A program made the translations under genes and the position numbers. DNA of 64,000 nucleotides from Aricia agestis (taxonomy: Eukaryota > Arthropoda > Insecta > Lepidoptera > Lycaenidae): contig NC_056413.1 in assembly GCF_905147365.1 (NCBI RefSeq), positions 16,211,501-16,275,500 of the forward strand, written 5' to 3'. Numbering within the stretch: the first letter of the stretch is position 1; the number at the start of each line of letters is the position of its first letter. Shown one piece after another: positions 52,765 through 61,564 of this stretch. The notes beneath the pieces are model-generated. The model worked only from the letters and a program-made list of their open reading frames with translations. It made no database searches and had not been told where the DNA came from.

Positions 52765-53260
52765 CATTTTTATTTTATTTTTACCGTCTCAAATGCACAA
52801 AGCCGCTGATAAAGATTTAATTTTGGAATATAAAATTAGGTCCAGTAGTTTTTTTGCTATGCCGAAAAAAAGGATACAAAAATTAAAATCTTTCCTCTTC
52901 ACTATTAGTATCTATTCTATCAAAGAGTATCACGGATTATATAGAATATTAGCATAGATCAATCATAATTTACTCTTATTGTATAGAAGACAACTGCTAA
53001 TCTTTTATTTTTTTCTCCAATTATTTAGAAAAAGACTACTTAAACATGTCGTCATCATACTCTCCTAACATTACATAACTCCATATTTATTACAAAGTTT
53101 GCACATAATTTATACGAAAGTAAATTGTCTGAATTCTTGAAAGGGTTTACTTCAAATAGTTGGTTTCTGAAACTATGAAACTGGGACAGTCCACAGTCCA
53201 TATTATCATAACAGTGAAAACTAAAATCTGTACTCACAGTTAATAAACTAACTGAATATC
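52765..53260. other. No gene recognised
   Basis: AT-rich; the 77-codon minus-strand frame at 53055-53288 has no coding character. Confidence 0.25.
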
Positions 53261-53266
53261 TATCTA

Positions 53267-53440
53267 ATATATAAAATTCTCGTGTCATAGTGTTTGTGCG
53301 CGAACTCCTCCTAAACGGCTCAACCGATTTTAATGAAATTTTGTATGAACATTCGTTATAGGCCCGAGAATAGGTTTTTATCTACTTTTTATATTGATAC
53401 TAGAAATAATTAATATGGTAAAACAACGTTTGCCCAAATG
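53267..53440 (+). mobile_element. Helitron 5' part
   Basis: Starts TCTAATATATAAAATTCTCG after A, then CTCCTAAACGGCTCAACCGA and TTGTATGAACATTCGTTATA. It ends near TAAAACAACGTTTGCCC, the start of the terminus seen in full at 29196-29215, so the last hairpin and CTAG were lost. Confidence 0.65.
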
Positions 53441-53519
53441 AGAGTGCAGTACGAAATACGCAAGAACTTCCTCGACAAAGTAGGGGAGGCTGTAGTCGCT
53501 TAAATTACACTATAATATT

Positions 53520-53650
53520 GGAAAATTTTGTTTCCAAGTTGTGTTAGGACAATGCAGGGATAATCACCTGATTGTCTGACAAGTAATGATCCTGGATCCG
53601 CCCGATAGTCAAGTCCGTCCAGGGCTTGATCTCTGGCTAGTCGTATCGGT
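53520..53650 (+). repeat. S1 SINE fragment
   Basis: GTGTTAGGACAATGCAGG, ATCACCTGATTGTCTGACAA and GTAATGATCCTGGATCCG match the complement of 10279-10578. The tRNA-like head and the tail are missing. Confidence 0.6.
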
Positions 53651-53711
53651 CATCCATCCTAGAAGTACGTTTTGTAGAACAGAAGACCGATACGACTGGA
53701 CAGTTCTCTAA

Positions 53712-54095
53712 GGTTGGGTTGCACCAAAGGCGTGGTTAAAGTTAAGGTTATGGTCAAATTTATGGTTATAGTTAAGGCTAATTTAACTTTTAACTTAACT
53801 TTCACCACAGAATTTGACAGAATACGTTGCTGGTCCGACAAGACTTTATAAAGGGGGCGCTGCTGGTAATGGAGAACTGTAAAAAATGGCGTTTTTGTAT
53901 GATGACAGCGTTAGTTCCCTTTTACGCCACGTGCATTTAAAACCTTGTCGAGCTCTATGGTTATGGTTAAATATGGCATCTTGATGGCGTCCATTTTTAA
54001 CTTTAACCAAAGATTTGACATTTTGCATTGTAGTTAAAGTAAAAGCTATAGTAAAGGTTACAGTTATAGTTAAAGTAAGTTGGTGCAACCCACCC
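53712..54095. mobile_element. Harbinger-like MITE, 384 bp, TAA duplication
   Basis: Ends GGTTGGGTTGCACCAA and TTGGTGCAACCCACCC. TAA at 53709-53711 and 54096-54098. Sub-terminal zones are runs of GTTAAGGTTATGGTTATAGT-like units that pair with AACTATAACTGTAACC. The interior includes GGAGAACTGTAAAAAATGGC. Minus-strand frames made of Thr/Leu repeats are artefacts. Confidence 0.85.
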
Positions 54096-54362
54096 TAAGT
54101 ACTGCGCACTCACATAGGCACCATAAAAGCACTGTAAAGTTACTGAAACCGCTGTTATGGGTAGAAGATTTATTACACCAATTTTGCATGCTACTCCCAT
54201 TACGTCTGCTATAATATCAATATCGCGATAATTGTAGGTCTGGCAATGTCGACCCTCCCTATATCGACCCGGCGATCAGATGGACGTCTTATGGCGTACT
54301 TATGGGATAGTACACAGGAAAACGTTGGTGTAGTAAATATTTATTTCGTTTTGAGACTTTGA

Positions 54363-54482
54363 GGAATATACTTCTGACTTTAAGTTAGTTTTAGGATAGC
54401 AGTAACTTTTCTAGTTATTAAAAAATATACTACTGACTTTAAGTTAGTTTTAGGGTAGCAGTAACTTTTCTTGTTATAAAAA
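54363..54482 (+). repeat. Tandem duplication of about 62 bp
   Basis: AATATACTTCTGACTTTAAG then TTAGTTTTAGGATAGCAGTA occurs at 54364; AATATACTACTGACTTTAAG then TTAGTTTTAGGGTAGCAGTA follows at 54425. Only a few differences between the copies. Confidence 0.8.
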
Positions 54483-54527
54483 TTGTTGCTCTTGGAGAGT
54501 GTCGGTAGAAGTGAAAAAGAAACTTTA

Positions 54528-54864
54528 CAAACTGGGCCATTTAGCCGAAACTTTTTCGTTATCGCTTCGTTATAGAATAGCCAACCAAAATATGGACGCT
54601 GTCAAGCATTCGTGTACTAACCCACACAAAAATTACGTATTGAGTTATGAATGCAGTTATGTTCTTTAGATGATTTAGAACAAGACTGCATTCAAAATTT
54701 AACAACAAAAAAATTGTGGGTTAGGAGGAGCTTAACAGCGACCATATATGGAATTAACATAAGCGTTCGTTAATATGATGTTGACGTTCGACTCGTCTTA
54801 TAGGATTCCATACATTTTGATCGGCGATTCTATAAAGAAGCGATAAAGAAAAGATCTTGGCTCA
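54528..54864. mobile_element. MITE family B with a nested small palindrome
   Basis: Left GGGCCATTTAGCCGAAACTT then TTTCGTTATCGCTTCGTTAT; right GGCGATTCTATAAAGAAGCG then AAGATCTTGGCTC. Between about 54615 and 54728 lies a nested palindrome with ends CTAACCCACACAAAAATT and AATTGTGGGTTAG. Confidence 0.7.
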
Positions 54865-55002
54865 CCCCCTGGGATATTACGGAGCTTCGACTCCGACTCC
54901 GTTAAGTCGAAACTTCCGATTATTATTACACCTTCGGTTCCGACTTCGCCTCCGACACTTTTACATCAGAGATCGAAGCATAACAGGGCGGCGGCGGCCT
55001 GT

Positions 55003-55287
55003 GTGGATGGTTATGAACAGTTTTTTCCCCGTAACATCCCTGGTACTAACTGTACAAGTGTACAACGTGCAAAAGGAAGTGAGAGGAATATTACTCCTCT
55101 GCGTCGGTTTGATTTCCCTAGCCCTCCATCTTACGAGTTTTTGATCAACTCACGTGGCCTAACTTCTAACTCCAAAAGCTGGTTTAATATTTCTCTTCGA
55201 AAAAAGTGCGACGCAACTGAAGATGTTACTTCAATAAGTAACAACCACTGTATTTCATACGGCGAATTGTCACAAAACTTCATTTAA
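55003..55287 (+). CDS. Unassigned open frame, possible exon or TE remnant
   Basis: A 94-codon frame ending TAA at 55285-55287. Its second half reads ITPLRRFDFPSPPSYEFLIN, GLTSNSKSWFNISLRKKCDA and TSISNNHCISYGELSQNFI, with a mixed, protein-like composition unlike the repeat artefacts elsewhere. An acceptor-like TATGAACAG precedes TTTTTTCCC at 55021, so it could be a terminal exon of a plus-strand gene, but no upstream exon was found. It could equally be an old transposon ORF. Function unknown. Confidence 0.25.
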   Translation: MDGYEQFFPRNIPGTNCTSVQRAKGSERNITPLRRFDFPSPPSYEFLINSRGLTSNSKSWFNISLRKKCDATEDVTSISNNHCISYGELSQNFI

Positions 55288-55289
55288 AT

Positions 55290-56145
55290 GTACTTACGTT
55301 AAATTAAATGAAGTTTTAATCATTAGTGGTAAAGTGTTACTTAAAAAATATAAGTAAAAAAATATTTTAATTGTAGTAGAGTAGTAATTATAATCACATA
55401 TTATATTATATTAATTAAAAAAGTGATTAAAGCTACATGATAAGGACTTTAAAGGTACTTACACAAGGCCTTAAGAGGATACACCAGGGGCTAGAGAAAT
55501 GAAAAAAAAGCACGTGTAATATCTATAGCTGTCTCCCTTACCTCAAGCCTATACCGCAGAACGCGATAGAGACAACTGCAGAAAATCCAGAAAATCAACG
55601 ATTCGTTGTCCCCTGATTCCTTCTCCAAAACTTAACCGATTTAAGTACTTTTTTCATTAAAGATTAAAAAAAAGGCTTGAGCTGTGTTCCTATGTTTTGC
55701 TTTTTTTGTATAATCTAGCCAAATCTGTTTTCTGGACGTTTGAACACAGCGGAAAATCTGGCCATTTTTTTGGGTTTTAGAACGTTCATATCTTATTTAA
55801 TAATTAAATTATGAAAAAAAAGAAAACATAGGGACATCGTATTAGTGGCCGTAGATATTCAGGAAAAAAATTATAACTCTAACTAGCATTATCCAGGGAG
55901 GAAACAGGGGACAACGTTTGTATGGAAAAAAGGGCGGTGTGGACTCCTCTTAAGGCCGGTTCCCAGCGGCACAGATAAATCTTTATCACGAAGTGTACAA
56001 GAGCCGTCGTTACTAATGTAAAAGTTTTACACTTCAAGGCCACCAGTAAAAGGCTTTTATCATAGACAAAAGGGAAACCACAATGAAGGTTGAATGTAAA
56101 AATATTTTTGGATATACTTACTCAAAATAATGAGGCAATGAATTT
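55290..56145. other. No gene recognised
   Basis: AT-rich, with phrases such as TTAGAACGTTCATATCTTAT; the repeat status is uncertain and nothing matches within the window. Confidence 0.25.
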
Positions 56146-56147
56146 TA

Positions 56148-56395
56148 TACTAAGACGAGCTTTTGCCCGCGGCTTCGCTCGCGTTAAGAAGGATTATTAT
56201 ATACAAACTTTCATCCCCTATTTTAACCCCTTGGAGTTGGAATTGATCAAAATCCTTTCTTAGCGGATGCCTACGTCATAACATCTACCTGCATGCCAAA
56301 TTTCAGCCCGATCCGTCCAGTGGTTTGGGCTGTGCGTTGATAGATCACTGTGTCAATCAGTCAGTCAGTCACCCTTGAGTTTTATATATATAGAT
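56148..56395. repeat. Interspersed repeat with CAGTCAGTCAGTCA and TATATATAGAT tail
   Basis: Begins GAGCTTTTGCCCGCGGCTTC then GCTCGCGTTAAGAAG; the middle GCATGCCAAATTTCAGCCCG; the end CAATCAGTCAGTCAGTCACC then GAGTTTTATATATATAGATT. A phrase set widely seen in Lepidoptera; only one copy in this window, so the class is an inference from memory. Confidence 0.5.
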
Positions 56396-56399
56396 TTCG

Positions 56400-57170
56400 T
56401 GTTTAGTGCCGTTTTTATTTCGGATTCTGTCTATAACTTACTGTCCGCAAACCAAATCTTAATAAACCGTACATTTTGCTGCAGTAGTCTGTCGTAATCT
56501 GTATTATTTAATGAACCATTCCAAGTTGGAACAAGCAAGTCTGTCAATTCAATGTTTCTTTATGTAGGTATAAAAAATAAAGCATTTTTAAATACATATT
56601 TATTAGTGTGCACTGTGAACTGACCCTTACTCTACATTCGTGCCTTTCATCAACAAATAGAAGTTCCGGGGCTGACTAAATGTAAAGAACTGATCAATAA
56701 AAAATGCGAATAAGTGTCTACAGTTTTGTCTCTTTCCGCTTTAAAACGAGAAAACGGATCAACCATAGACACTCGCAACATCAGACGAGTTGCAGGTGCG
56801 TTGTCGGCCTTTTAAGTTTGTTAAAGGTATACGTTCTCTTCTTGGAGATTTACAATCGTTTTGGTCCGGAAATACTTCTGGCCACATTTTCAATTTAGAT
56901 GTTAGGTACAGTTTTTATTTATAATATTTAAATTTAGATGAAAATGAATTGGATACGGAGTTCCTAGCCCAACATGCAAAACGTGGTAAAGGTCCTTCCG
57001 TCCGATTGCCCGCGGTCGGAGATCGATATAACGGTTGAACGACATAATCGCTCACTCAGATGTTTTATGTATTTCGACTTAAGTGGCTGGGGGGACGAAT
57101 AAAACAATTATTATTCTAAATGTACATAAGTTGACTTCAATCTCACGATCTTAAGAGTCCATCCATTTAT
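56400..57170. other. No gene; small LINE/SINE tail fragment at 56757-56816
   Basis: 56757-56816 reads (minus strand) AAAAGGCCGACAACGCACCT and GCGAGTGTCTATGG, a piece of the shared LINE/SINE tail. The rest shows no feature. Confidence 0.4.
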
Positions 57171-57177
57171 TTATTTG

Positions 57178-57262
57178 ACGTGGGAGAGCCATGCTTCGGC
57201 ACGAATGGGCCGGCTCGACCGGAAAATACCACGGGCTCACAGAAAACCTTCGTGAAACAACG
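57178..57262 (+). mobile_element. SINE-B head only
   Basis: CGTGGGAGAGCCATGCTTCG to AAAACCTTCGTGAAACAACG, then the match stops. Unusual because retroposons normally lose the 5' end; here the 3' part, including the tail, was lost after insertion. Confidence 0.8.
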
Positions 57263-57375
57263 CCAGAATAATACATACAAAATAAATAAATATTATTATA
57301 GTACACTACGCACCGCGGGCAGGAAAATAACAAATGTCTCAGATCACATGTAATAATATAAAAAAGTGATCTGCA

Positions 57376-57378
57376 GGC

Positions 57379-57409
<31 letters not shown>
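57376..57409. repeat. (TA)n microsatellite
   Basis: An uninterrupted TA run of about 32 bp, at the place where the 5' end of a Helitron copy should be. Confidence 0.9.
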
Positions 57410-57412
<3 letters not shown>

Positions 57413-57562
57413 GGAATCTCGGAATCGGCTCCAACGATTTTCATGAAATTTAATATATAGGGGGATTCGGTGGCGATTCGATCTAGCTAGGAATCATTTT
57501 CAGAAAATGTCATTTTATTCGTGTTTTATCGAATACCGAGCAAAGCTCGGTCAAACAGCTAG
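57410..57562 (+). mobile_element. Helitron tandem array, first copy (5' end replaced)
   Basis: ATTGGAATCTCGGAATCGGC, TCATGAAATTTAATATATAG, TTTTATTCGTGTTTTATCGA, ending ACCGAGCAAAGCTCGGTCAA ACAGCTAG at 57559-57562. Same family as 42626-42827. The first 45 bases are replaced by the TA run. Confidence 0.88.
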
Positions 57563-57564
57563 TA

Positions 57565-57732
57565 TCTTATATCTTTAAACGAGCAATTCTTGTATATAAA
57601 TATATAATTGGAATCTCGGAATCGGCTCCAACGATTTTCATGAAATTTAGTATATAGGGGGTTTCGGGGGCGATAAATCGATCTAGCTAGGAATTTTATC
57701 GAATACCGAGCAAAGCTCGGTCAAATAGCTAG
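57565..57732 (+). mobile_element. Helitron tandem array, second copy
   Basis: Starts TCTTATATCTTTAAACGAGC after A (57564) and ends ACCGAGCAAAGCTCGGTCAA ATAGCTAG at 57729-57732 before T. A 34-bp internal segment (around TTTTCAGAAAATGTCATTTT) present in the first copy is deleted. Confidence 0.92.
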
Positions 57733-57734
57733 TA

Positions 57735-58480
57735 TTTATTATATTATAATTATACGAGACGAAAGGTGACGCAACATAAGGCGCAGGGCCGGTTTTAGTA
57801 CTACCAGCGCCCTGGGCGAGATTTCAGCTGCCTTTCCACCAGCGCTCAGCTCTGGTGGAAAGGCAGCCGGCTCGATTTATACCTATGAATCCACGTGAAC
57901 GAGCGGTTTGACCGATACACATAACACAACAATATCACAAGCAATAGGCTACTTGACCTAATTTTTTTCTTCATGCTAATCGCTTCTTAATCATTCATTT
58001 TCACAAAAAAAAACTAATATTTTAATATTTTACACAGAAGAAACCCAAAAAATGTTGATTGAAAAATATGCCTTATAAATGGCGCCGAAAACACTGTCCG
58101 CCATAGTGTGACGTCATACGTTTTGTATTTGAAACTCTTTTTATTGAACATTTTTTATGTGCTAAATGTACGAGTCTAAAGGTGCCCAAAAATTATAAAA
58201 TAATTAAATAAGAAATTAGGAATCATTTGTAATGTTAAAAATTGAACTTTTGGAGAAAAGTTTTGGCCATTTCATTTCCTGTCTACAATAAACGGAAATA
58301 ATATATAAAACTGATGTTTTATTTGAATTATTCAAGAAAATATATTTAAGAAATCTTTATAGGCTTATTCTTATTATTTATGTACAAATATAAGTGTGAT
58401 AAATAAAAGTGTCGGGTCCTATCTACTGGTAGTTTAAATGAAAGAGGTAAAAGATAGAACAACGATATATTACGATTTAC
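57735..58480. other. No gene; small palindrome at 57805-57870
   Basis: CAGCTGCCTTTCCACCAGCG and GCTCTGGTGGAAAGGCAGC (57825-57868) form a hairpin. The remainder is AT-rich without features. Confidence 0.4.
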
Positions 58481-58482
58481 AA

Positions 58483-58675
58483 TGTTGGTATATTGGTAAT
58501 ATTTAGTGGACGTGCGCGTGCGCTGTGGTTCCGGAAGAAGAGCGCGAGCCCCGCCGCGCAGCTCGCCACCGTCGCCGCTCCAAACCCGTTCCGCCTTGTC
58601 CCCCGGCACCCCCGCAGGTCCGCGAGGTCCGTGCGCCAGGGACGTCGCACATGCCACGATGTCCATACGTGGACA
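58483..58675 (-). mobile_element. LTR (193 bp) of a BEL/Pao-type retrotransposon
   Basis: On the element's strand (minus) it runs from TGTCCACGTATGGACATCGT to ATATTACCAATATACCAACA, i.e. TG...CA ends. It directly follows the integrase C-terminal reading at 58690-58846. A second copy at 59219-59364 shares both ends but lacks about 47 bp of the middle. GC-rich compared with the surroundings. Confidence 0.75.
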
Positions 58676-58689
58676 TACTGCCCGGGTTG

Positions 58690-58846
58690 AAGAGTTATCT
58701 TCAATAGGAAGTGGACAGATGTTGTTGAATCCACGCCGCAATGTCCCCTTGCGTGTCAAGATGTCGGCGACCCTCACGACACCGTCTCCGCCTGGGCACA
58801 CCATCTGGACTCGCCCCAGCAGCCATAGAAGAGGAGGCAGCACACA
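58690..58846 (-). pseudogene. BEL/Pao integrase C-terminal fragment
   Basis: Minus-strand frame reads LPPLLWLLGRVQMVCPGGDG, VVRVADILTRKGTLRRGFNN and ICPLPIED. This is the characteristic end of BEL/Pao pol (a W.LGR...PG.DG.VRV....G...R pattern). The frame runs on without a stop into the LTR. It is in the same orientation as the two LTRs but inverted relative to the integrase block next to it. Confidence 0.8.
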
Positions 58847-58849
58847 TCC

Positions 58850-59149
58850 ACTATTTCCCAGGAGGGCATCGAGTTCTCTTTCTCTCCAGCATGCTTACCG
58901 CATTTCAATGGTGTGGCTGAAGCTGCTGTACGCTGCACTAAGTATCATTTAAAAGGGTTGCTTAAACTAACAAACTTAACATACGAGGAGATGGCAAATC
59001 TATTAACACAAATAGAAGGCATTTTAAATTCCCGTCCTATAACACCTCTATCCAACGAACCCTCAGACCTTACCGCCCTTACTCCTCACTTCTTGATTGG
59101 ACGGCCACTCTTGTCAGTTCCACATCCATGCGTCTCCGATGTCCGATGA
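58850..59149 (+). pseudogene. BEL/Pao integrase core-end fragment, inverted
   Basis: Plus-strand frame reads EGIEFSFSPACLPHFNGVAE, AAVRCTKYHLKGLLKLTNLT, YEEMANLLTQIEGILNSRPI and SDLTALTPHFLIGRPLLSV. This is the conserved BEL/Pao stretch between the last integrase active-site residue and the C-terminal domain. In an intact element it would lie immediately upstream of the fragment at 58690-58846 on the same strand. Here it is on the opposite strand, so one block has been inverted. Confidence 0.85.
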
Positions 59150-59167
59150 TAGGACCCGACATTTGGT

Positions 59168-59220
59168 CCTTCGATAGCTCAGTTGGTAGAGCGGTGGACT
59201 GTATCCATAGGTCGCTGGTT
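59168..59220 (+). tRNA. Truncated intronless tRNA-Tyr (GTA) copy, nt 1-55, joined to an LTR
   Basis: CCTTCGATAGCTCAGTTGGT then AGAGCGGTGGACTGTA, TCCATAGGTCGCTGGTT. This gives the acceptor 5' strand, a full D arm, the anticodon stem GTGGA/TCCAT with anticodon GTA, the variable loop and the T-stem 5' strand. The copy stops at the start of the T loop, where LTR sequence begins. Two bases after the anticodon (positions 37-38; GA expected) are missing. Nuclear tRNA-Tyr genes normally hold an intron one base after the anticodon; none is present. Not functional. Most likely derived from a mature tRNA rather than from a tRNA gene. Confidence 0.8.
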
Positions 59221-59364
59221 GGTATATTGGTAATATTTAGTGGACGTGCGCGTGCGCCGGTGGTTCCGGAAGAAGAGTTCCGCCTTGTCCCCCGGCACCC
59301 CCGCAGGTCCGCGAGGTCCGTGCGCCAGGGACGTCGCACATGCCACGATGTCCATACGTGGACA
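59219..59364 (-). mobile_element. Second LTR of the BEL/Pao element, internally deleted
   Basis: Matches 58483-58675 from GGTATATTGGTAATATTTAG to CATACGTGGACA, except for a deletion of about 47 bp (the segment with GCGAGCCCCGCCGCGCAGCT) and small changes near CGCCGGTGGTTCC. In the element's orientation it is the upstream LTR, and the tRNA-Tyr-derived sequence follows at exactly the place of a primer-binding site. Confidence 0.75.
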
Positions 59365-59575
59365 AAAGATACTAAATTAGGAGTCTGATGACACATCCGA
59401 ATCGGAAGTACCGCAAAAGCGTTTTCGTCAGTACAAATCCTATTTTCATAAAATCGTATTTTCAAATCCACTTCATTTATCAATCATAAGCTTTTATTTG
59501 ATGATAAGGGTGAAATACGGTTTCCTAGGCCAAGTTCTACTAGAAATATGCATACTTATTTACATATTGGCGTAT

Positions 59576-59790
59576 TGACTGTGAAAGTAGCAGCGTTGAA
59601 AGAGTATATTTTTAACATTTGTATGAGCAAACTCATGGCGCTGGGCGCTTATCCATACACATCACAAAAATGCTCTTTTAGCACTGCTACTTTTACAGTG
59701 AACTCGATATAAGGGACACATAGTACACAGCCTAAAGTCTTCATCATGTAAAGTGATCACTTAATTTTGTTACATCCTTTTTAAATAACA
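59576..59790. mobile_element. Foldback family A, diverged copy
   Basis: GACTGTGAAAGTAGCAGCGT and GCACTGCTACTTTTACAGTG pair; the right end reads AAGTGATCACTTAATTTTGT then TACATCC. The left terminus is missing. Confidence 0.65.
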
Positions 59791-59839
59791 AATAACAATA
59801 CGTACCTTTATTAAAATACTATGACTACGTATATACATA

Positions 59840-59889
59840 CGGCCATTTACGCAGTTTTTGTTACATAACAAAAACTACGTAAATGGCCA
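59840..59889. repeat. Near-perfect 48-bp hairpin
   Basis: GGCCATTTACGCAGTTTTTG and CAAAAACTACGTAAATGGCC pair with one mismatch around TTACATAA. It could be a very small MITE. Confidence 0.75.
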
Positions 59890-59894
59890 GCGAA

Positions 59895-60430
59895 TTAAAC
59901 AAACAAAACTATTTGGTAACTTTAAAGGGTGTATATTAATTAAAACTTTAACTTAACCCACCATTAGCTAAGTTAACGGATAAAGATATAGTATTAACGG
60001 CAATAGAGAGAATTACTCAGGTAGGGAAATAATTGTTACGACTTTTGAGTTATGATGACTAAGGTCAGCTCACATTGCAGTGTGACGAGGCACAAGGGTT
60101 TCTATAAAGATCTCTATCGCATTTCTTTTGCTTGCCTGTAGAAAAGAGACAACAATATGTAAAACGAATTTCCTGCACAATATGCAGTTTAATCATGGCT
60201 ACAGTTATGCGAATAAAAATAGTTTATAAAAAACTTAAAAAAGATACGTTTTTTTTAATTTTTAACATTGCAATGTTTTAAATTAAGTACGGATTCCGTT
60301 ACATAGACACAGCTACATAGTTACATACAGCCTACGAATAATAAAAACTATGGAAACGTTACTCCCATACTATTACCGTTTTAAAGGTTCCTTTCGAACG
60401 CATGACAATGTAACGTCAGCCGCTCAAGGC
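59895..60430. other. No gene recognised
   Basis: AT-rich spacer. GGTCAGCTCACATTGCAGTG near 60064 resembles a MITE end (compare 44471), but no partner was found. Confidence 0.3.
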
Positions 60431-60437
60431 CACCTAA

Positions 60438-60591
60438 GGGTGAAACCAAACGAGCGTAATTTGTGAGTTGTGAGTCGCAGAATTTCTGCCGGGCAGAATT
60501 CTGCTGCATTCAGTTTTATACAAAAGTCCTGTTTGATTCTGCCCGGCAGAAATTCTGCGACTCAAAAAATTACGCTCGTTTGGCTTCGCCC
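60438..60591. mobile_element. Harbinger-like MITE, 154 bp, TAA duplication
   Basis: Ends GGGTGAAACCAAACGAGCG and CGCTCGTTTGGCTTCGCCC. TAA at 60435-60437 and 60592-60594. Inner arms TCGCAGAATTTCTGCCGGGC / GCCCGGCAGAAATTCTGCGA are exact. No ORF. Confidence 0.88.
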
Positions 60592-60599
60592 TAAATATT

Positions 60600-61035
60600 T
60601 TTGACAAGTATTGTAGAACATGTTTTTTGACGGAGTTACTTTTCCTTAGTTTTTATTATTAAGCATACAGCCCAAGCTTATAAAAGCGTGTTAAAGAATA
60701 GAAAAGAAGAAGGAGAAAGACAAAACGAAAATCCTTCGTAAATATGTCAATTTTTCGTAGAAAGCCTTCCTTACCTGATCATGACTTTTCCATGGTCCGC
60801 TGATGATGATGCTGAACACCAAAGCTCTTTAAAATATGAAATGAGCTTACAGCTGATGTAGCGGCCTGTGAATTCTATCTTTAAACCTTTGTTCTAAATG
60901 CTTTAATTAACTTTATTATCTAGTTTCCGTGTAGACGTTTAAAATCTTTTGAGCGGGAATTTGTGTTCAAACTACGGAATGAACATTTCGCTACTGAATA
61001 TGAAAAATTAAAGCGATGGAGCCCAAATTCTTAAC
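60600..61035. other. No gene recognised
   Basis: AT-rich spacer without coding-like frames. Confidence 0.25.
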
Positions 61036-61042
61036 TGTAGCA

Positions 61043-61215
61043 GTAGTATTTCCGGACCGATACGACCTGCAAACCTTCAAGAAAAGAGCGTATTCCCTCT
61101 TAAAAGGCCGGCAACGCACCTGCAGCTCTTCTGATGTTGCGAGTGTCCATGGGCGACGGTAGTTGCTTACCATCAGGTGACCCGTTTGCTCGTTTGCCCC
61201 CTTATTTAATAAGAA
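61043..61215 (+). mobile_element. LINE 3' end, strongly 5'-truncated
   Basis: AGTATTTCCGGACCGATACG, ACCTGCAAACCTTCAAGAAA, AAAGGCCGGCAACGCACCTG, GTTTGCTCGTTTGCCCCCTT and ATTTAATAAGAAAA. It starts inside the ORF2 C-terminus (reads FPDRYDLQTFKKRAYSLLKG) and is complete at the 3' end. Closest to the LINE at 39878-40487. Confidence 0.88.
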
Positions 61216-61287
61216 AAAAACTGTAAAGTGCAATAGTATTGAATCTCTATTATCTCTATTCATTCAGCTCAGGACCATTCGTCTTTA

Positions 61288-61464
61288 GCCCGGCCGTACA
61301 TTATCCCAATTTCTTATCAGAAAAATTCGGACGCTTTTGAAGAATTTTGACACGTCAGAATTCTGATAGTATGCGGGGTCCACAACAAAATGTATGAAAA
61401 GAGTGCGTTCCGGCGGGGCGTCCGAATTTTTCTGATCAGAAATCCCGATAATCTGCGGCCGGGC
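61288..61464. mobile_element. Harbinger-like MITE, 177 bp, TTA duplication
   Basis: Ends GCCCGGCCG and CGGCCGGGC; TTA at 61285-61287 and 61465-61467. The arms continue with TCAGAAAAATTCGGACGC / GCGTCCGAATTTTTCTGA. The 106-codon minus frame is an artefact. Confidence 0.85.
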
Positions 61465-61492
61465 TTAATTGGCAAGGGCAACGCCGATTGTA

Positions 61493-61560
61493 CTATCAGA
61501 GAAATTGAGTCATAGGCAGGTGGCGGACCTACGTAATTTGGTCGCGTTATCTCAAGCCCA
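61493..61560. repeat. MITE family C fragment
   Basis: GTACTATCAGAGAAATTGAG, GGCGGACCTACGTAATTTGG and TCGCGTTATCTCAAGCCCA match one arm of the family. Confidence 0.6.
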
Positions 61561-61564
61561 GCCC

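Noticed and set aside
58346..58843. A 165-codon minus-strand protein taken as one gene
   Set aside because: Only the first 50 or so residues are integrase; the rest is the translated LTR and flanking AT-rich DNA.
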